Positions 44,523-55,930 of a stretch of 64,000 bases of DNA are shown here, one piece after another. Under the pieces are notes generated by a model. That model worked only from the letters and a program-made list of their open reading frames with translations. It had not been told where the DNA came from and made no database searches. The stretch covers positions 319,346 to 383,345 of the forward strand of contig NZ_CP102734.1 of assembly GCF_024722375.1 (NCBI RefSeq), in the 5' to 3' direction. How positions within the stretch are numbered: position 1 is the stretch's first letter; every line of letters starts with the position of its first letter. Source of the stretch: Mycoplasma iguanae. GTDB taxonomy: Bacteria > Bacillota_I > Bacilli_A > Mycoplasmatales > Metamycoplasmataceae. The translations under genes were made by a program, and so were the position numbers.

Positions 44523-46178
44523 TTATTCCTTTTTATCTAAAGAAAATAAAGTATCTATATTAGTTAATGTAAAACCAAATTTTAGTCTATTTTTTTCTTC
44601 ATCAAATGCATTAACTTTGGTTTTTAGTTCTCTCAATTTATCTTGTGCTTTTGTTGCTGAATTTAATTCATCTTCAATAATTGAACGGTCTCAAAAAATA
44701 TTAACCTCTTCAGCTTCAACTGTTTTTTTGTATTTTTCAATTTGCTTGATCTCTTTTTCAATTGATGTCAGAAATTTATTCTTATCAATTTCCCATTCTT
44801 CAAGTGCTAAATCAGAAATTCTGATTAATTCATACTCATTGTATTTCTCTTTCACAAATTCTGTTATGATTTCGATCATTCGTTCTGATTCATCATTGTT
44901 TTCATAAATATAAAAACTTGAATTGCTATATTTTACTAAAAATTTCTTAGTTGGAATTTTTGATAAATTAAATTCTTCTTCTGTAACATATGAAATTAGT
45001 CAGTCAATTTTTAAATCTGCTTTTGTAGATATTGAATCCATATCTTCTTTTAAAAGATAGTAAATATTTTTATTTTCATCAACAAATCTATTGAATTGTA
45101 AACCTTTTTCATTTTCAACAGCTTTAATTACAACTCTTTCTTTTTCGGTTACTCTAGTGGTAAATTTAATTAATTTTTCTCGTAACTGACTAAGCTCTGC
45201 AAATTTAGTATCAAAGATTTTTTTATATTTAAATTCATACAATTTATTTCCGATGAATTTTTTATAAAAATCAAATTGTTCTAAATTATTTCATAATGTG
45301 TAATAAATAATATTTAAATCGGTTAGATTTACACTTTCTCTTTCGTTTAAATAAGCAGATGCTTTTAATAAATTAACATTTTTCTTTCATTTTCTATCTG
45401 AAACATAAAATTGGTCAAATCCATCAGCAAAAGGATTTTGTTTTAAAACTTTATCATTTTGTTTTTTAATCTCTTTTTTAGTTTCCAAAATAAAATTTAA
45501 AACATCTTCATCCACTTTAATGGTTTTTAATTCGTTATATACTTCGTTTACAATTTTAAAATCAATGATATCTTTATCACTTATTGTTTTATGAGCTAAA
45601 ACATCTTCTTGATTTGTGATCATATTAACAAAATTTTTCTCATCTTGAATTGGTTCAATATTAAATTTCATTAAAAATCTATCTCACAAGGCTTCCAAAT
45701 TTTGCTTTCTTTCTGGAAGTTCGTTAGATGCAGCTATTAAGAAATATAAATCGACTTTTTCTATTTCACCATCATTAACAAAGATTTTTTCATTAATAAT
45801 TGTTAACAAAGTATTTTGAATTGAAGAAGAAGCTTTTCAAATTTCATCTAAAAAAGCAATGTTAGCATCTGGTAAATAGCCATCAATTTTTCTTTTAAAA
45901 CGCCCTTCTTTAAGAGCCAGAATATCAATTGGACCAAAAATTTCATCAGTTAAGGTAAATTTATTCATTAAAACTTCAAATTGCTTTGAATTTTTAAAAA
46001 CAGATGAAATTTTTCTTGAAATTAATGATTTAGCAATCCCGGGTGGTCCTAGTAAAAATACTGATTCTTTTGAAAAAATTCCTAAAATACACAATTTAAC
46101 AATTGCATCTCTTTCAACAATAACTTGAGAAATTGAATTACTAATTTGGTTAATTTTATTTTTTAATTTATGTTTCAT
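44523..46178 (-). CDS. ravA: MoxR-family AAA+ ATPase, RavA-like
   Basis: A 551-residue protein whose AAA+ core matches E. coli RavA closely. Walker A is LLGPPGIAKSLISRKI near residue 43, followed by FTLTDEIFGPIDILALKEGRFKR. Walker B is IAFLDEIWKA, sensor 1 AASNELPE and the arginine finger region LEALWDRFL. The C-terminal 300 residues are helical and diverged. RavA remodels partners together with the vWA protein ViaA, whose homologue is the next gene. AAAGGAACG precedes the ATG. Second of three genes on the minus strand. Confidence 0.9.
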
Positions 46179-46196
46179 AATTCGTTCCTTTTTAAT

Positions 46197-47000
46197 TTAC
46201 TTATTTTTTTTACTTTCAATTCTTTTTAATAAAAATTGGATTTGTTGATCTACATAATTTTTAGTTGCAGCATCACTTAAAATTTTAGGATCTGCTAAAT
46301 TAGTGATTTTTTTATAATTTGCATCAATAAATACAGAATTAGGTGTTTTTTCATCAATATTATATTGTTTTTCAAAAACTTCAATTTCTTGGACCATTGA
46401 ACTTACATCATTAAAATTTTCTAACATAAAAATATTGATTAAATCTGTTAATTTTAAGAATGTTTTTTCATTAACTTCTAAAGCTTTTTTAGCATTAGGA
46501 ACATCAATTCCTAAAGCAATCATTTTGTTAATTTTATTTTTTAAATCTAATAATCTACGATGTTCCTCAATGAATGCATATTTGATTGATTCAGGATCAA
46601 TTTCAGATAAATTTTCTAAACTATTTTTTATATTAGCATTAATTTCTGCTCAAGTTATAGTAAAGATATTGGGACTAACAAGAACTTCATTCTGTAATCT
46701 TGTAATTCTTTTTTCTTCTTTTTCTTTATAATCAAAAACTGCCTTTGCAGCAATTTCATAAATATATCTAAATTTTTCATCATTTTTAGAATTTAATAAT
46801 TTTAATAATGATTTTCGATAAATGCTTATTTCATTTTTTGAAGGATTATCAACTGTTTTATTAATCATATGATAAATATCAGTAATAACTTCATCACTAT
46901 CTTGAATAACATTTTTAACTAAATTTACATTTTTTTCATCATAATGCTCATTAACAAAATCTGCTTTGGTTTTTTGTTTTTTTAAAATTGAAAATGCCAT
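46197..47000 (-). CDS. Unrecognised helical protein, first gene of the RavA/ViaA-like operon
   Basis: A 267-residue soluble protein, mostly charged helix, with coiled-coil-like stretches (FDYKEKEEKRITRLQNEV and LDLKNKINKMIALG). One TGA codon encodes Trp near residue 117. No family motif was seen. It begins with MAFSILKKQKTK after an AAGGAAACG Shine-Dalgarno sequence and lies 18 bases before ravA, so all three genes should share a transcript. It could be an adaptor or substrate of the ATPase (inference). Confidence 0.8.
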
Positions 47001-47089
47001 TTTATCGTTTCCTTGCTATATTAAAGTAAATGTAAAATATACTTAATTTCTTCTATATTTTTGTTTTTAGTAATTAAAAAAAGATAAAA

Positions 47090-47106
47090 AATCTTATAGT
47101 AAGATT
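47090..47106 (-). terminator. Attenuator-like hairpin in the RavA operon leader
   Basis: A 7-bp stem AATCTTA/TAAGATT with a three-base loop is followed on the minus strand by a T run with one interruption. It lies about 90 bases upstream of the first gene, with a TATACT box about 20 bases further upstream. This placement fits transcription attenuation. Confidence 0.5.
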
Positions 47107-47231
47107 AAATATTAAATCAATTAAGTATACCAAAATTACCCTGAATTAATTATATAAAAAATTAATAATATAATGAATTATTTAAAGGTTAATTGTTTTT
47201 TAAAAATTAATAGTTATTTTATAAAAATAAA

Positions 47232-47254
47232 AAAAATAGCATAATGCTATTTTT
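47232..47254 (-). terminator. Terminator of topA
   Basis: A 10-bp stem AAAAATAGCA/TGCTATTTTT (47232-47241 with 47245-47254) lies 13 bases downstream of the topA stop. Confidence 0.8.
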
Positions 47255-47267
47255 AAAATTATATAAA

Positions 47268-49136
47268 TTATTCAGCTTTTTTTTCTTTATCTTTTTTAGC
47301 TGGATATTTTCTTCTAAAAGTTGGTTTAGCATTAGGATCAGATTTTAGAAAACGACATTTAGGAAATCCTGAACAAGCAATAAATCTCTGACCATTTTTT
47401 TTATTATGACGGTAAACTAATTCTGAACCATCTTCTGGACAAATTTCTCCAACACTTTCTAAAGGGATAACTTTTTTTTCTATTTTATCTAAACTATCTT
47501 CAATTGATTTATTAAATTTATCTCAAAAATTATCCATCACATTTTTATAGTTAATTTCACCCTCTGAAATTTGGTCTAATTCACTTTCTAATTGTGATGT
47601 ATATTTTTCATTAATAATTGTAGGGAAATTTGTAATTAGTATGTCAAGTACTAATCTTCCAAATTCTGTAGGTTTTAGTGCTCTACCTTCTAGTTCGGCA
47701 TAAGCACGATCTTTAATAATTTTTACTGTCGAAGAAAAAGTTGAAGGTCTACCAACTTTAATCTCATCTAAAGCTTCAATTAAAGACCCATCATTATATC
47801 TAGCTGGTGGTTTTGTCTCATGTCCTTCTGAAACATATTGTTTAACAGTAATTTCATCCCCAACTTTATGTACTGGTAATTCTTCATTTTTACTGTCATT
47901 TCCTGTAAAAATATAATACCCATCAAAAATAACTTTTGAGTAGTGCATTCTAAATTCATGGCCATTATTATTTAATTTATAATGCAAAAATTCTTTGACA
48001 GGAGGTTCCATTACAGCTTGTATTGTATTATTATAAATTAATGTATAAACTTTTAATTCTGTTGCTGACATTGGAAAATGCTTTGCAGCATCTTCAGGTG
48101 TCAGAGTAATATCTGTAGGGCGAATTGCCTCATGAGCATTTTGATCACCAGCAAATCCTTTGATTGACTTTGAGACATATTCTTCACCAAATTTTTTGGC
48201 AACATAAGCTTTAGCTTGTGCAATAAAAGTTTCGGAAAGTCTTGTTGAATCTGTTCTTGGATATGAAATTAATCCACCATCATCATAACCTTCATAAAGT
48301 TTTTGCATTGCAGATTGAACTGTTGAAGAAGAAAGAGCTGCTCTTTTATATAAAACAGATTGTTTAAATGGAGTTGCACGCATTTCTGTTCTTTTACTTT
48401 TTTTAATTTCATTAATTATTAAATTACCTTGAAGTTCTTTCATGATTTCTTCAGCTTCTGCTTGTGAAACTCAAGTATTTTCTCAGTCTTTTTTATCATT
48501 TTTTTTATAAAGAGTTGCAGAGGTTGAAGCATTAATTTTAGCTTCAATTATAAAATAATTAATAGGTACAAATGCTTCAATTTCTTTCTCGCGATCAACA
48601 ATCAATTTTAGAGCAATTGATTGCACTCTTCCAGCACTTGGATTGATTGGTGAATTAACAATTTTCGAACTAATTAATTTTGATAAACGAAATCCTATAA
48701 TTCTATCTAACATACGACGAGATTTTTGTGCTTTTACAAGATTTTCATCAATTAATAGAGGATTTTTAATTGCATTCAAAATTGCTTCTTTAGTAATTTC
48801 ATTATATTTAATTCTTTTATATTTTTCATTAATAGCTAAAAATGAAACTAAATTATCCCCAATTGCTTCACCCTCACGGTCGGGGTCAGTTGCAATTAAA
48901 ACTTGTGAAGCTTTTTTTGCAGCTCTTTTTAAATTCTTGACTATTTCTTTTTTAGTCGGGTCAATTGAATATTGTGGCTCTCAAGTTTCAAAATTAATAC
49001 CTAATCCCATTTTTCCAGTAGTTTTCATTTTTGCAATATGACCTACTGAAGACATGACTTCATATTTATCACCTAAATATTTTTGAATCGTTTTTTCTTT
49101 ACTTGGAGACTCCACTATCACTAAAATATTATTCAT
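47268..49136 (-). CDS. topA: DNA topoisomerase I
   Basis: Type IA enzyme that relaxes negative supercoils. The 622-residue protein has the TOPRIM domain ([30 protein letters not shown]) and [21 protein letters not shown]. The catalytic tyrosine lies in [14 protein letters not shown] near residue 290. Only one C-terminal zinc-ribbon is present (ICPEDGSEL ... ACSGFPKC); it has three cysteines, with Asp where the second Cys of CPxCG is expected. This form is shorter than the E. coli enzyme (865 residues). Monocistronic. Confidence 0.96.
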
Positions 49137-49439
49137 ATAAAATACTAATATACTATAAAAGCAAAAAATATTTTAAAAAAAGGGGATTTTTGCACTTATT
49201 TATAATATATTAAAAACTTTCGTTATAAAAATGGCTTAAAATTTCATTTTTAACACAAAAAAACAAAATTATATAAATGCAAAAATATAAAAAATAATAA
49301 TGTTTAATAATATATAATTAGCATATTAAATACTAACTTGTAATTGATAATTTTAAATGCTTTAAAAATTTAAAAAATTATTTAAAATTAAATAGATTAA
49401 TCAATCAAGAAATTTCAAGTTTTAAATTGAAAGGAATTT
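49137..49439. other. Intergenic region between divergent topA and gapA
   Basis: About 300 bases of A/T with no gene. It holds the gapA promoter (TATAAT at 49313) and a short inverted repeat TTTCAA/TTGAAA just before the gapA Shine-Dalgarno sequence. A topA promoter probably lies near 49140-49165. No tRNA or riboswitch fold was recognised. Confidence 0.6.
49313..49318 (+). promoter_or_regulatory. -10 box for gapA
   Basis: TATAAT with an AT-rich upstream region implies a leader of about 115 bases, long by the standard of this window. Confidence 0.5.
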
Positions 49440-50435
<996 letters not shown>

Positions 50436-50505
50436 TTTAATTCCGGTAAATATTTTTAAATTCCCAGAGTTATTTATTTAAAATAAAAAATTATAATAAT
50501 GCACT

Positions 50506-50536
50506 AATCTCTCTTAGAGCAAGAGAGATTTTTTTA
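50506..50536 (+). terminator. Intrinsic terminator of gapA
   Basis: A 10-bp stem AATCTCTCTT/AAGAGAGATT with a five-base loop and a following T run is the most classical terminator in the window. Confidence 0.92.
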
Positions 50537-50570
50537 TTTTAAAATTAATTTAAGTGGGCTTTTTGAAATA

Positions 50571-50617
50571 ATATATAAAAAAATCACATCAATAAAAAAT
50601 GTGATTTTTTTATATAT
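50571..50617 (-). terminator. Terminator of nadE-yebC
   Basis: A perfect 19-bp A/T-flanked stem (50571-50589 with 50599-50617; core ATCACAT/ATGTGAT). It reaches the yebC stop codon and, with the gapA terminator, separates the convergent units. Confidence 0.85.
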
Positions 50618-51360
50618 TATTCTTCTAAAACTGAAAGGTTTATATTATGAAAAACTTCTTGAACATCTTCATCGTCTTCCATTTTTTCTATATGATTTAG
50701 TAATTTTTCAGTAGATTCTTTTGATAAATCAACTTCCATTTCTGGAATATAAGTTACTTCAGCTGTTATGTATTCTAAACTAAATTCTTTATCTAAAGCT
50801 TCTTTTAATGTCATAAAATCTGAGGGGTTTGAATAAATTTCATAATTTTCTACATCTTCTGAAATAAAATCCTCAGCACCATTATCTAATGCAAACATCA
50901 TTAAGGTTTCTTCATCAACTGCGTCTTTTTTTATTTCAATTAATCCTCTTTGTTTAAAAACATAAGGAATTGTCCCTTGTTTTCCAATTTGTCCACCAGC
51001 TTTTTTAAAATATGCTTGTATATTTGAAGTTATCCGGTTTGTATTATCTGTTAAACCTAAAACTAGCACTTGTACTCCGCCCGGTAACGATCCTGAATAA
51101 ATGATTTCTTTAAAATCTATTCCTTCTTTAGAAGAACCTGTAGCTTTGGCGATTGCTTTTTCAATATTTGCTTTAGGCATTGATTTTGTTCTTGCTTTTG
51201 AAACAATTAAACGCAAGGCCGCATTACTTTCAATATCGCCACCGCCACGTGCTGCAGCTACCATAATCTCTTTTGAAAATTTGGCAAATATTTTTCCCCT
51301 TAAAGCGTCTTGTGCACCTTTTCGGTGTTTAATATTAGCTCATTTTGAATGTCCAGCCAT
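50617..51360 (-). CDS. yebC: YebC/TACO1-family translation/transcription factor
   Basis: The 247-residue protein starts MAGHSKWANIKHRKGAQDA and continues IFAKFSKEIMVAAARGGGD, the signature of the family. Then come NAALRLIVSKARTKSMPKANIEKAIAKA (helical domain) and the acidic C-terminal domains. YebC proteins were described as regulators and, more recently, as factors that help ribosomes through polyproline, which would fit the atypical EF-P in this window (inference). It follows nadE by 27 bases. Confidence 0.95.
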
Positions 51361-51387
51361 TTTTTTATTACCTCGATATAAATGTTT

Positions 51388-52110
51388 TTATTTTAAAAAT
51401 TTTTCCGGTTGAGGAATTGATTTTCTTTTATGTTCTGTAATTTGATGTTGTAGTTCAATTTTTTTTATAGTTTCTCTATCTAAACTAGATTTATTATAAA
51501 CATAATTATCAAAATCTTCATAACTAAATCCTAGTTCTTGTTCATCTTCTTGATTTTCTCATAAACCTGCTGAAGGTTTCTTTTCAATAATTTGTTGAGG
51601 AATACCTATTAATTTTGCCAGCTCAAAAACCTCCATTTTAGTTAAATGTACAATAGGCAAAAGATCAACTCCACCATCACCGTATTTAGTGAAATAACCT
51701 AAAAACATTTCCGCCATATTGTCAGTTCCTAAAACTAAATATTTTTTTTCTTGAGCAAAAGCATATAAAGTAGTCATTCTTAGTCTTGGCTTGATATTGG
51801 CAATTGCTAATTTATTTACTACAGGTAAATGTGAAGTCATTACTTTAAAAGTTTCATTTAAATCAACAATTTCAAATGATAAATCTAATTTTTGTACCAC
51901 AGAAATGGCATCTTTTAAATCTTGATCACTGGATTCAATTGGCATAATTAAACCTAGTGAATTGTTAGGAAAAGCATCTTTGGCAATTGCTGCTACAACT
52001 GAAGAATCAATCCCTCCAGAAAGCCCTACAATTACTCCATCGCACTTAGCATTTTTGACTGATTCTTGAACTCATTTAACAAGATAATTATAATAATCGA
52101 GTAATTTCAT
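51388..52110 (-). CDS. nadE: NH3-dependent NAD+ synthetase
   Basis: Amidates nicotinate adenine dinucleotide to NAD+. The 240-residue protein has the PP-loop VGLSGGIDSSVVAAIA near residue 28, RLRMTTLYAFAQ, LVLGTDNMAEMFLGYFTKYGDGGVDLLPI and KKPSAGLWENQEDEQELGFSYE. No glutaminase domain is fused, so it uses ammonia. It is upstream of yebC. Between its start and tRNA-Thr lies a spacer with a hairpin. Confidence 0.96.
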
Positions 52111-52178
52111 AATTTATAATTTTTTATGTTCATAAAACTAGATAATTTTATATTTTAATAAAATTTGTTTTTCATAAA

Positions 52179-52204
52179 AAAATTGACATTTTTAAGTCAA
52201 TTTT
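52179..52204 (-). terminator. Hairpin between nadE and tRNA-Thr
   Basis: Stem AAAATTGAC/GTCAATTTT (52179-52187 with 52196-52204), followed on the minus strand by seven T. No minus-strand gene ends here; the nearest one upstream is rplS, on the far side of the tRNA. Confidence 0.5.
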
Positions 52205-52280
52205 CTTTGTTGAAAATTAAAATTTTATCAGTTATTTTTTTATTTAACTTATTTTAAAATGTGCTAAAATTTTTCTATTA

Positions 52281-52356
52281 GCCATCATAGCTCAGTAGGC
52301 AGAGCACATCCATGGTAAGGATGGGGTCGCAGGTTCGATTCCTGTTGTTGGCACCA
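52281..52356 (+). tRNA. tRNA-Thr (anticodon GGU)
   Basis: A 76-base cloverleaf with encoded CCA. D stem GCTC/GAGC, anticodon stem CATCC/GGATG with loop ATGGTAA (anticodon GGT), variable loop GGGTC, T arm GCAGG-TTCGATT-CCTGT, acceptor GCCATCA/TGTTGGC. The acceptor contains a T:T opposition at the fifth pair and the T stem a G:T at 49:65. A TAAAAT box lies upstream and a hairpin downstream. Confidence 0.93.
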
Positions 52357-52374
52357 TATCACGAAAGTGTCTAG

Positions 52375-52403
52375 AAATGTAACAAACAATGTTACATTTT
52401 TTA
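52375..52403 (+). terminator. Terminator of tRNA-Thr
   Basis: A 9-bp stem AAATGTAAC/GTTACATTT (52375-52383 with 52391-52399) with a trailing T run. Confidence 0.82.
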
Positions 52404-52458
52404 TTTAGTTTAAATAAAAAATGCTTCTAATTTAAATATCAGTTTTATAAAACCTGTA

Positions 52459-52830
52459 TTATTTAGCAGTTTTAACAACTGGTCTTCTAAGTTCTTTAAG
52501 TCTTGCTGATTTACCTTTACGATCACGCATGTAGTAAAGTTTTGCACGACGAATTTTGTTTGATCTAACAACTTCAATTGTAGAAATTAGTGGTGAGTTA
52601 ACAGGAAAAGTTCTTTCAACACCTACACCATATGAAATTTTTCTAACTGTAAAAGTTTCTTTGGTTCCTTGATGTTTTTTAGCAATAACTAATCCTTCAA
52701 AAATCTGAATTCTTTCTTTACTACCTTCTTTAATTCTTACATGAACTTTTAGGTTATCTCCAACTCTAAAATCAGGTAAATCATTTCTAATTTGTGAATT
52801 TTCAACTAAATCAATTAATCTATTTTGCAT
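52459..52830 (-). CDS. rplS: 50S ribosomal protein L19
   Basis: Sits at the 30S-50S interface. The 123-residue protein shows [45 protein letters not shown] and [20 protein letters not shown]. The internal ATG at 52830, seven bases after AAAGGAT, gives the normal L19 length; the frame stays open upstream to 52923 but that extension is inside trmD. Last gene of rpsP-trmD-rplS, overlapping trmD by 11 bases. Confidence 0.97.
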   Translation of the reverse strand: MQNRLIDLVENSQIRNDLPDFRVGDNLKVHVRIKEGSKERIQIFEGLVIAKKHQGTKETFTVRKISYGVGVERTFPVNSPLISTIEVVRSNKIRRAKLYYMRDRKGKSARLKELRRPVVKTAK

Positions 52831-53500
52831 TTTTAATCCTTTCAATAATATCAGGCCTATTTTTTTGCGTTTTTTTTCATTGTTGTTCTTTTCTTCAGAC
52901 TTCAATTTCTTTGTGATTACCATTGAAAAGAACTTCAGGAACTTTCATTCCGTTAAAATCTCTAGGTCTTGTATACTGAGGGTAATCGAGTAAGCCTTCG
53001 TTTTGAAAAGAATCAAATTGATATGATTCTTTTTTAATTACACCTTCTACTAAACGAATAATGGCATCAGCTACAACCATAGCGGGTAATTCTCCGCCAG
53101 TTAATACATAATCACCTATAGAAATTTCTTCGTCTATCAAATGATCAATAATTCTTTCATCAAAACCTTCATAGCGTCCAGCTATTAAAGTAATTTCTGC
53201 TTCTTTTGATAAACGATTTGCATCACTTTGTGTAAAAGTTTTTCCTTGCGGTGATAAAACAATTTTTTTTCCTTGAAGCTTTTTTAAAGCTAAAAAAATT
53301 GGTTCAATTGTCATCAAAAGTCCATGACCACCACCATAAATTTCATCATCAACTTTTCTGTGTTTATTTTGACTAAAATCACGAATATTTATAACATTTA
53401 TTTCAATTATTTTTTTTTCAATTGCTTTAGCAATAATTGATTCATTTTTAAAAGCTTCAAAATAATTTGGAAATAATGTTAAAAAATTAATTTTCATCAT
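52820..53500 (-). CDS. trmD: tRNA (guanine-37-N1) methyltransferase TrmD
   Basis: Methylates G37 next to the anticodon to prevent frameshifting. The 226-residue knot protein has [11 protein letters not shown] at the start, [54 protein letters not shown] and [19 protein letters not shown]. The C-terminal 25 residues contain two TGA-encoded Trp, which puts the stop at 52820, inside rplS. The first of two consecutive ATG codons is used; 53497 is equally possible. Confidence 0.96.
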
Positions 53501-53530
53501 TAGGAATTAAAAATTTAAAATTGTTTTTGA

Positions 53531-53785
53531 TTATTTAGTTCTAACAAATGTTTCAATTAATGATTCTTTTCTTAAAAGTTTTTTAGCTGAATCGGTTGGA
53601 ACTGCACCATCTCCAAGTCATTTTAGAATTAATTCTTTTTCAAGTTTTAATTCTTTACTTTTAGGATTGTAATATCCTAGCATTTCAATAAATCTTCCGT
53701 CTCTAGGTGAACGGGCATCTGCAGCTACTAATTTATAAAATGGATTATATTTACTTCCAAGACGTTTTAATCTAATTTTGACCAT
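53531..53785 (-). CDS. rpsP: 30S ribosomal protein S16
   Basis: Assembly protein of the 30S body. The 84-residue protein reads [19 protein letters not shown], then [19 protein letters not shown] and [17 protein letters not shown], all S16 hallmarks. One TGA-encoded Trp lies before LGDG. GGAGAAATTTT precedes the ATG. First gene of rpsP-trmD-rplS; the usual rimM between rpsP and trmD is absent. Confidence 0.95.
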
Positions 53786-53860
53786 TAAAATTTCTCCTTA
53801 AAATAATTGATAAATTGATAATAAAATTTAAAGTATAAAAATTTTATCAAAAAAACTAAA

Positions 53861-55864
53861 TTATTTAAGTAATTTATCAATAAATTCCATATATTCAATT
53901 TCACTTAGTGTTTTTATGCTTAATTCATTAGCTTTAGCTAGTTTTGATCCTGGATTTAGTCCATAAATTAGATAATTTGTATTTTTAGAAATTGTAGAAC
54001 TAATTTTAGCTCCATGAGATTCTAAAAACTCTTGAATTGTTTTACGAGTTTGTTGCAAAGTTCCTGTAATTACAAAAGTAATACCAGTTAATTTTTGAGA
54101 ATTATTTTTGATATATTCTTCAAAATTTCAATCAATTTCTTGTATTTTTAGTCATATTTTTTTATTTACTTCATTTGTAAAAAAATCTTTTAATCCTGTA
54201 ATAGTTTTAGGACCAATATCTTTTTCATTGATTAAATTATTAAAGTCAAAAGTTAAATAATCAGCTAATTTTGGGATTTTATTTGCCAGAAATTTTGCTG
54301 TTCTAGCACCAATATATTTAATTCCTAAAGCAGATAATAATGAAGATAATTTTGTTGTTTTAGCTTTTTGAATTGCCTCTAAAATATTATTAACCGATTT
54401 TTTTTGAAATCCTTCTAATTTTAAAATATCTTTTTTGTATTTTTCTAAATTAAAAATATCTATTGGATTTTGTAAAAAATTATGTTTAAAAAATAATCTA
54501 ACTTGTTTTTCACCGATACCTTCAATATTTAGCCCTGATTTTGAAATAAAATGAATGATTTTTTTGATATTTACTTCAGGGCATTCTGAATTAGTACAAA
54601 ATTGATCGATGTGTGTTTCACTTAAAATTAATTGAGAATTACAAGAAGGACAAAAATCAATTCTTTGGTATGTTGTTTGATCTCGTGATGCTAATGAAGC
54701 GACAACTTTAGGAATGATTTCACCTGCTTTTTTAATTTTTACAATATCATTAATAGAAATTTTTAATTTTTCAATGTAAGTATAATTATGCAAAGTCGCA
54801 GCCGATACAATTGTTCCATTAATAAATACTGGTTCTAATTTTGCATTATATGTAATAATTCCTGTTCGACCCACAGTTGGAAAAATATTTAGCAATTTTG
54901 TTTGTGCAATTTCATCGTCATATTTAAAAGCAATTGCACTATGAGGAAATTTACTTGTAAAACCTAACTCATCATAGTAGTTAAACTGTTCTAACTTTAC
55001 AACTATTCCATCAACATCATAATTCCAAGTATTTTTTTGAGTTTCTATATTTTTAATAAACTGATAACATTCATGAATTGTTTGAAATTGTTTTCCTTCA
55101 TTATTGACAGGAAAATTATTATTTTTTAAAAAAAATATTGCATCAGAATAAGTTAGTAAATTATGTTTTAAAGGTTCAACAACATAATAAATAAAAGCAT
55201 TCAAATTTCTTTCATAAACAATTTCAGAATTTAATTGGCGCATTGTTCCTGATGCTAAATTTCTAGCATTTGCATATGTTTGTTTACATTCTTTTAAAAG
55301 TTTTGCATTGATTTTTTCAAATTCCTTTTTTGATAAGTAAATTTCACCGCGAACTTCTAGTTCTTCTTGATACTTAATTTTTTGAGGAATATCCTTAATT
55401 TGTAAAACATTATGCGTTACATCTTCACCTTCAACTCCATTACCTCGTGTTAAAGCTAAAACGAGCTTTCCTTTTTTATAATGTAGTGAAATTGATAAAC
55501 CATCAATTTTAGGTTCACAATAAAAATTAAAATTATTAAATTGCTTAGCAATTCTTTCTGAGAATTTTTCTAAATCTTGCAAAGAATAAGCTTTATTTAA
55601 GGAAAGCATTGGTACTTTATGAATATGTTTTGAAAAACGATTATCAATGTTTGCACCAATATTTTGTGAAGGTGAATTCGCTAGTTCTTCATCATTTAAA
55701 TTTAATATATTCAATTCTTTTTCTAGCTTTTCTAGTAAATATAAATTAGCATCATAAACTTGATCAGACACAGAAGGTTTTTGTAAATCAAAATATTCAT
55801 GATTTCACTGCTGAATCTTTTTTCTTAATTCTTTTATTTTGTTAAGTGATTCAACTTTTTTCAT
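53861..55864 (-). CDS. ligA: NAD+-dependent DNA ligase
   Basis: Seals nicks in replication and repair. The 667-residue protein has an N-terminal Ia domain, the adenylated lysine in CEPKIDGLSISLHY near residue 115 and motif III-IV segments (ELEVRGEIYLSKKEFE, DGIVVKLEQFN). A four-cysteine zinc finger (FCPSCNSQL ... FCTNSECPE), HhH repeats (GLNIEGIGEKQVRLFF, ALGIKYIGARTAKFLA) and a C-terminal BRCT domain (about 590-667) follow. Length is typical. Monocistronic. Confidence 0.97.
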
Positions 55865-55897
55865 TTTTTCACCCGTTTTAATGTTATTTAAAAATTA

Positions 55898-55920
55898 AAA
55901 AATCAGTTAAACTGATTTTT
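55898..55920 (-). terminator. Terminator of the ecfA1-ecfA2-ecfT operon
   Basis: An 11-bp inverted repeat AAAAATCAGTT/AACTGATTTTT with a one-base centre lies just downstream of the ecfT stop. Given the tight loop, the inner pairs must open. Confidence 0.7.
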
Positions 55921-55930
55921 CTAAATATTA

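Noticed and set aside
44392-44907. Plus-strand frame of 171 codons across the ravA/viaA junction
   Set aside because: It is hydrophobic low-complexity sequence produced by the complement of Lys/Glu-rich helices, and both minus-strand genes beneath it have clear motifs.
52837-52923. N-terminal extension of L19 to 52923
   Set aside because: The extension lies inside trmD, whose C-terminus is conserved there, and the internal ATG has a good Shine-Dalgarno sequence and gives the usual L19 length.
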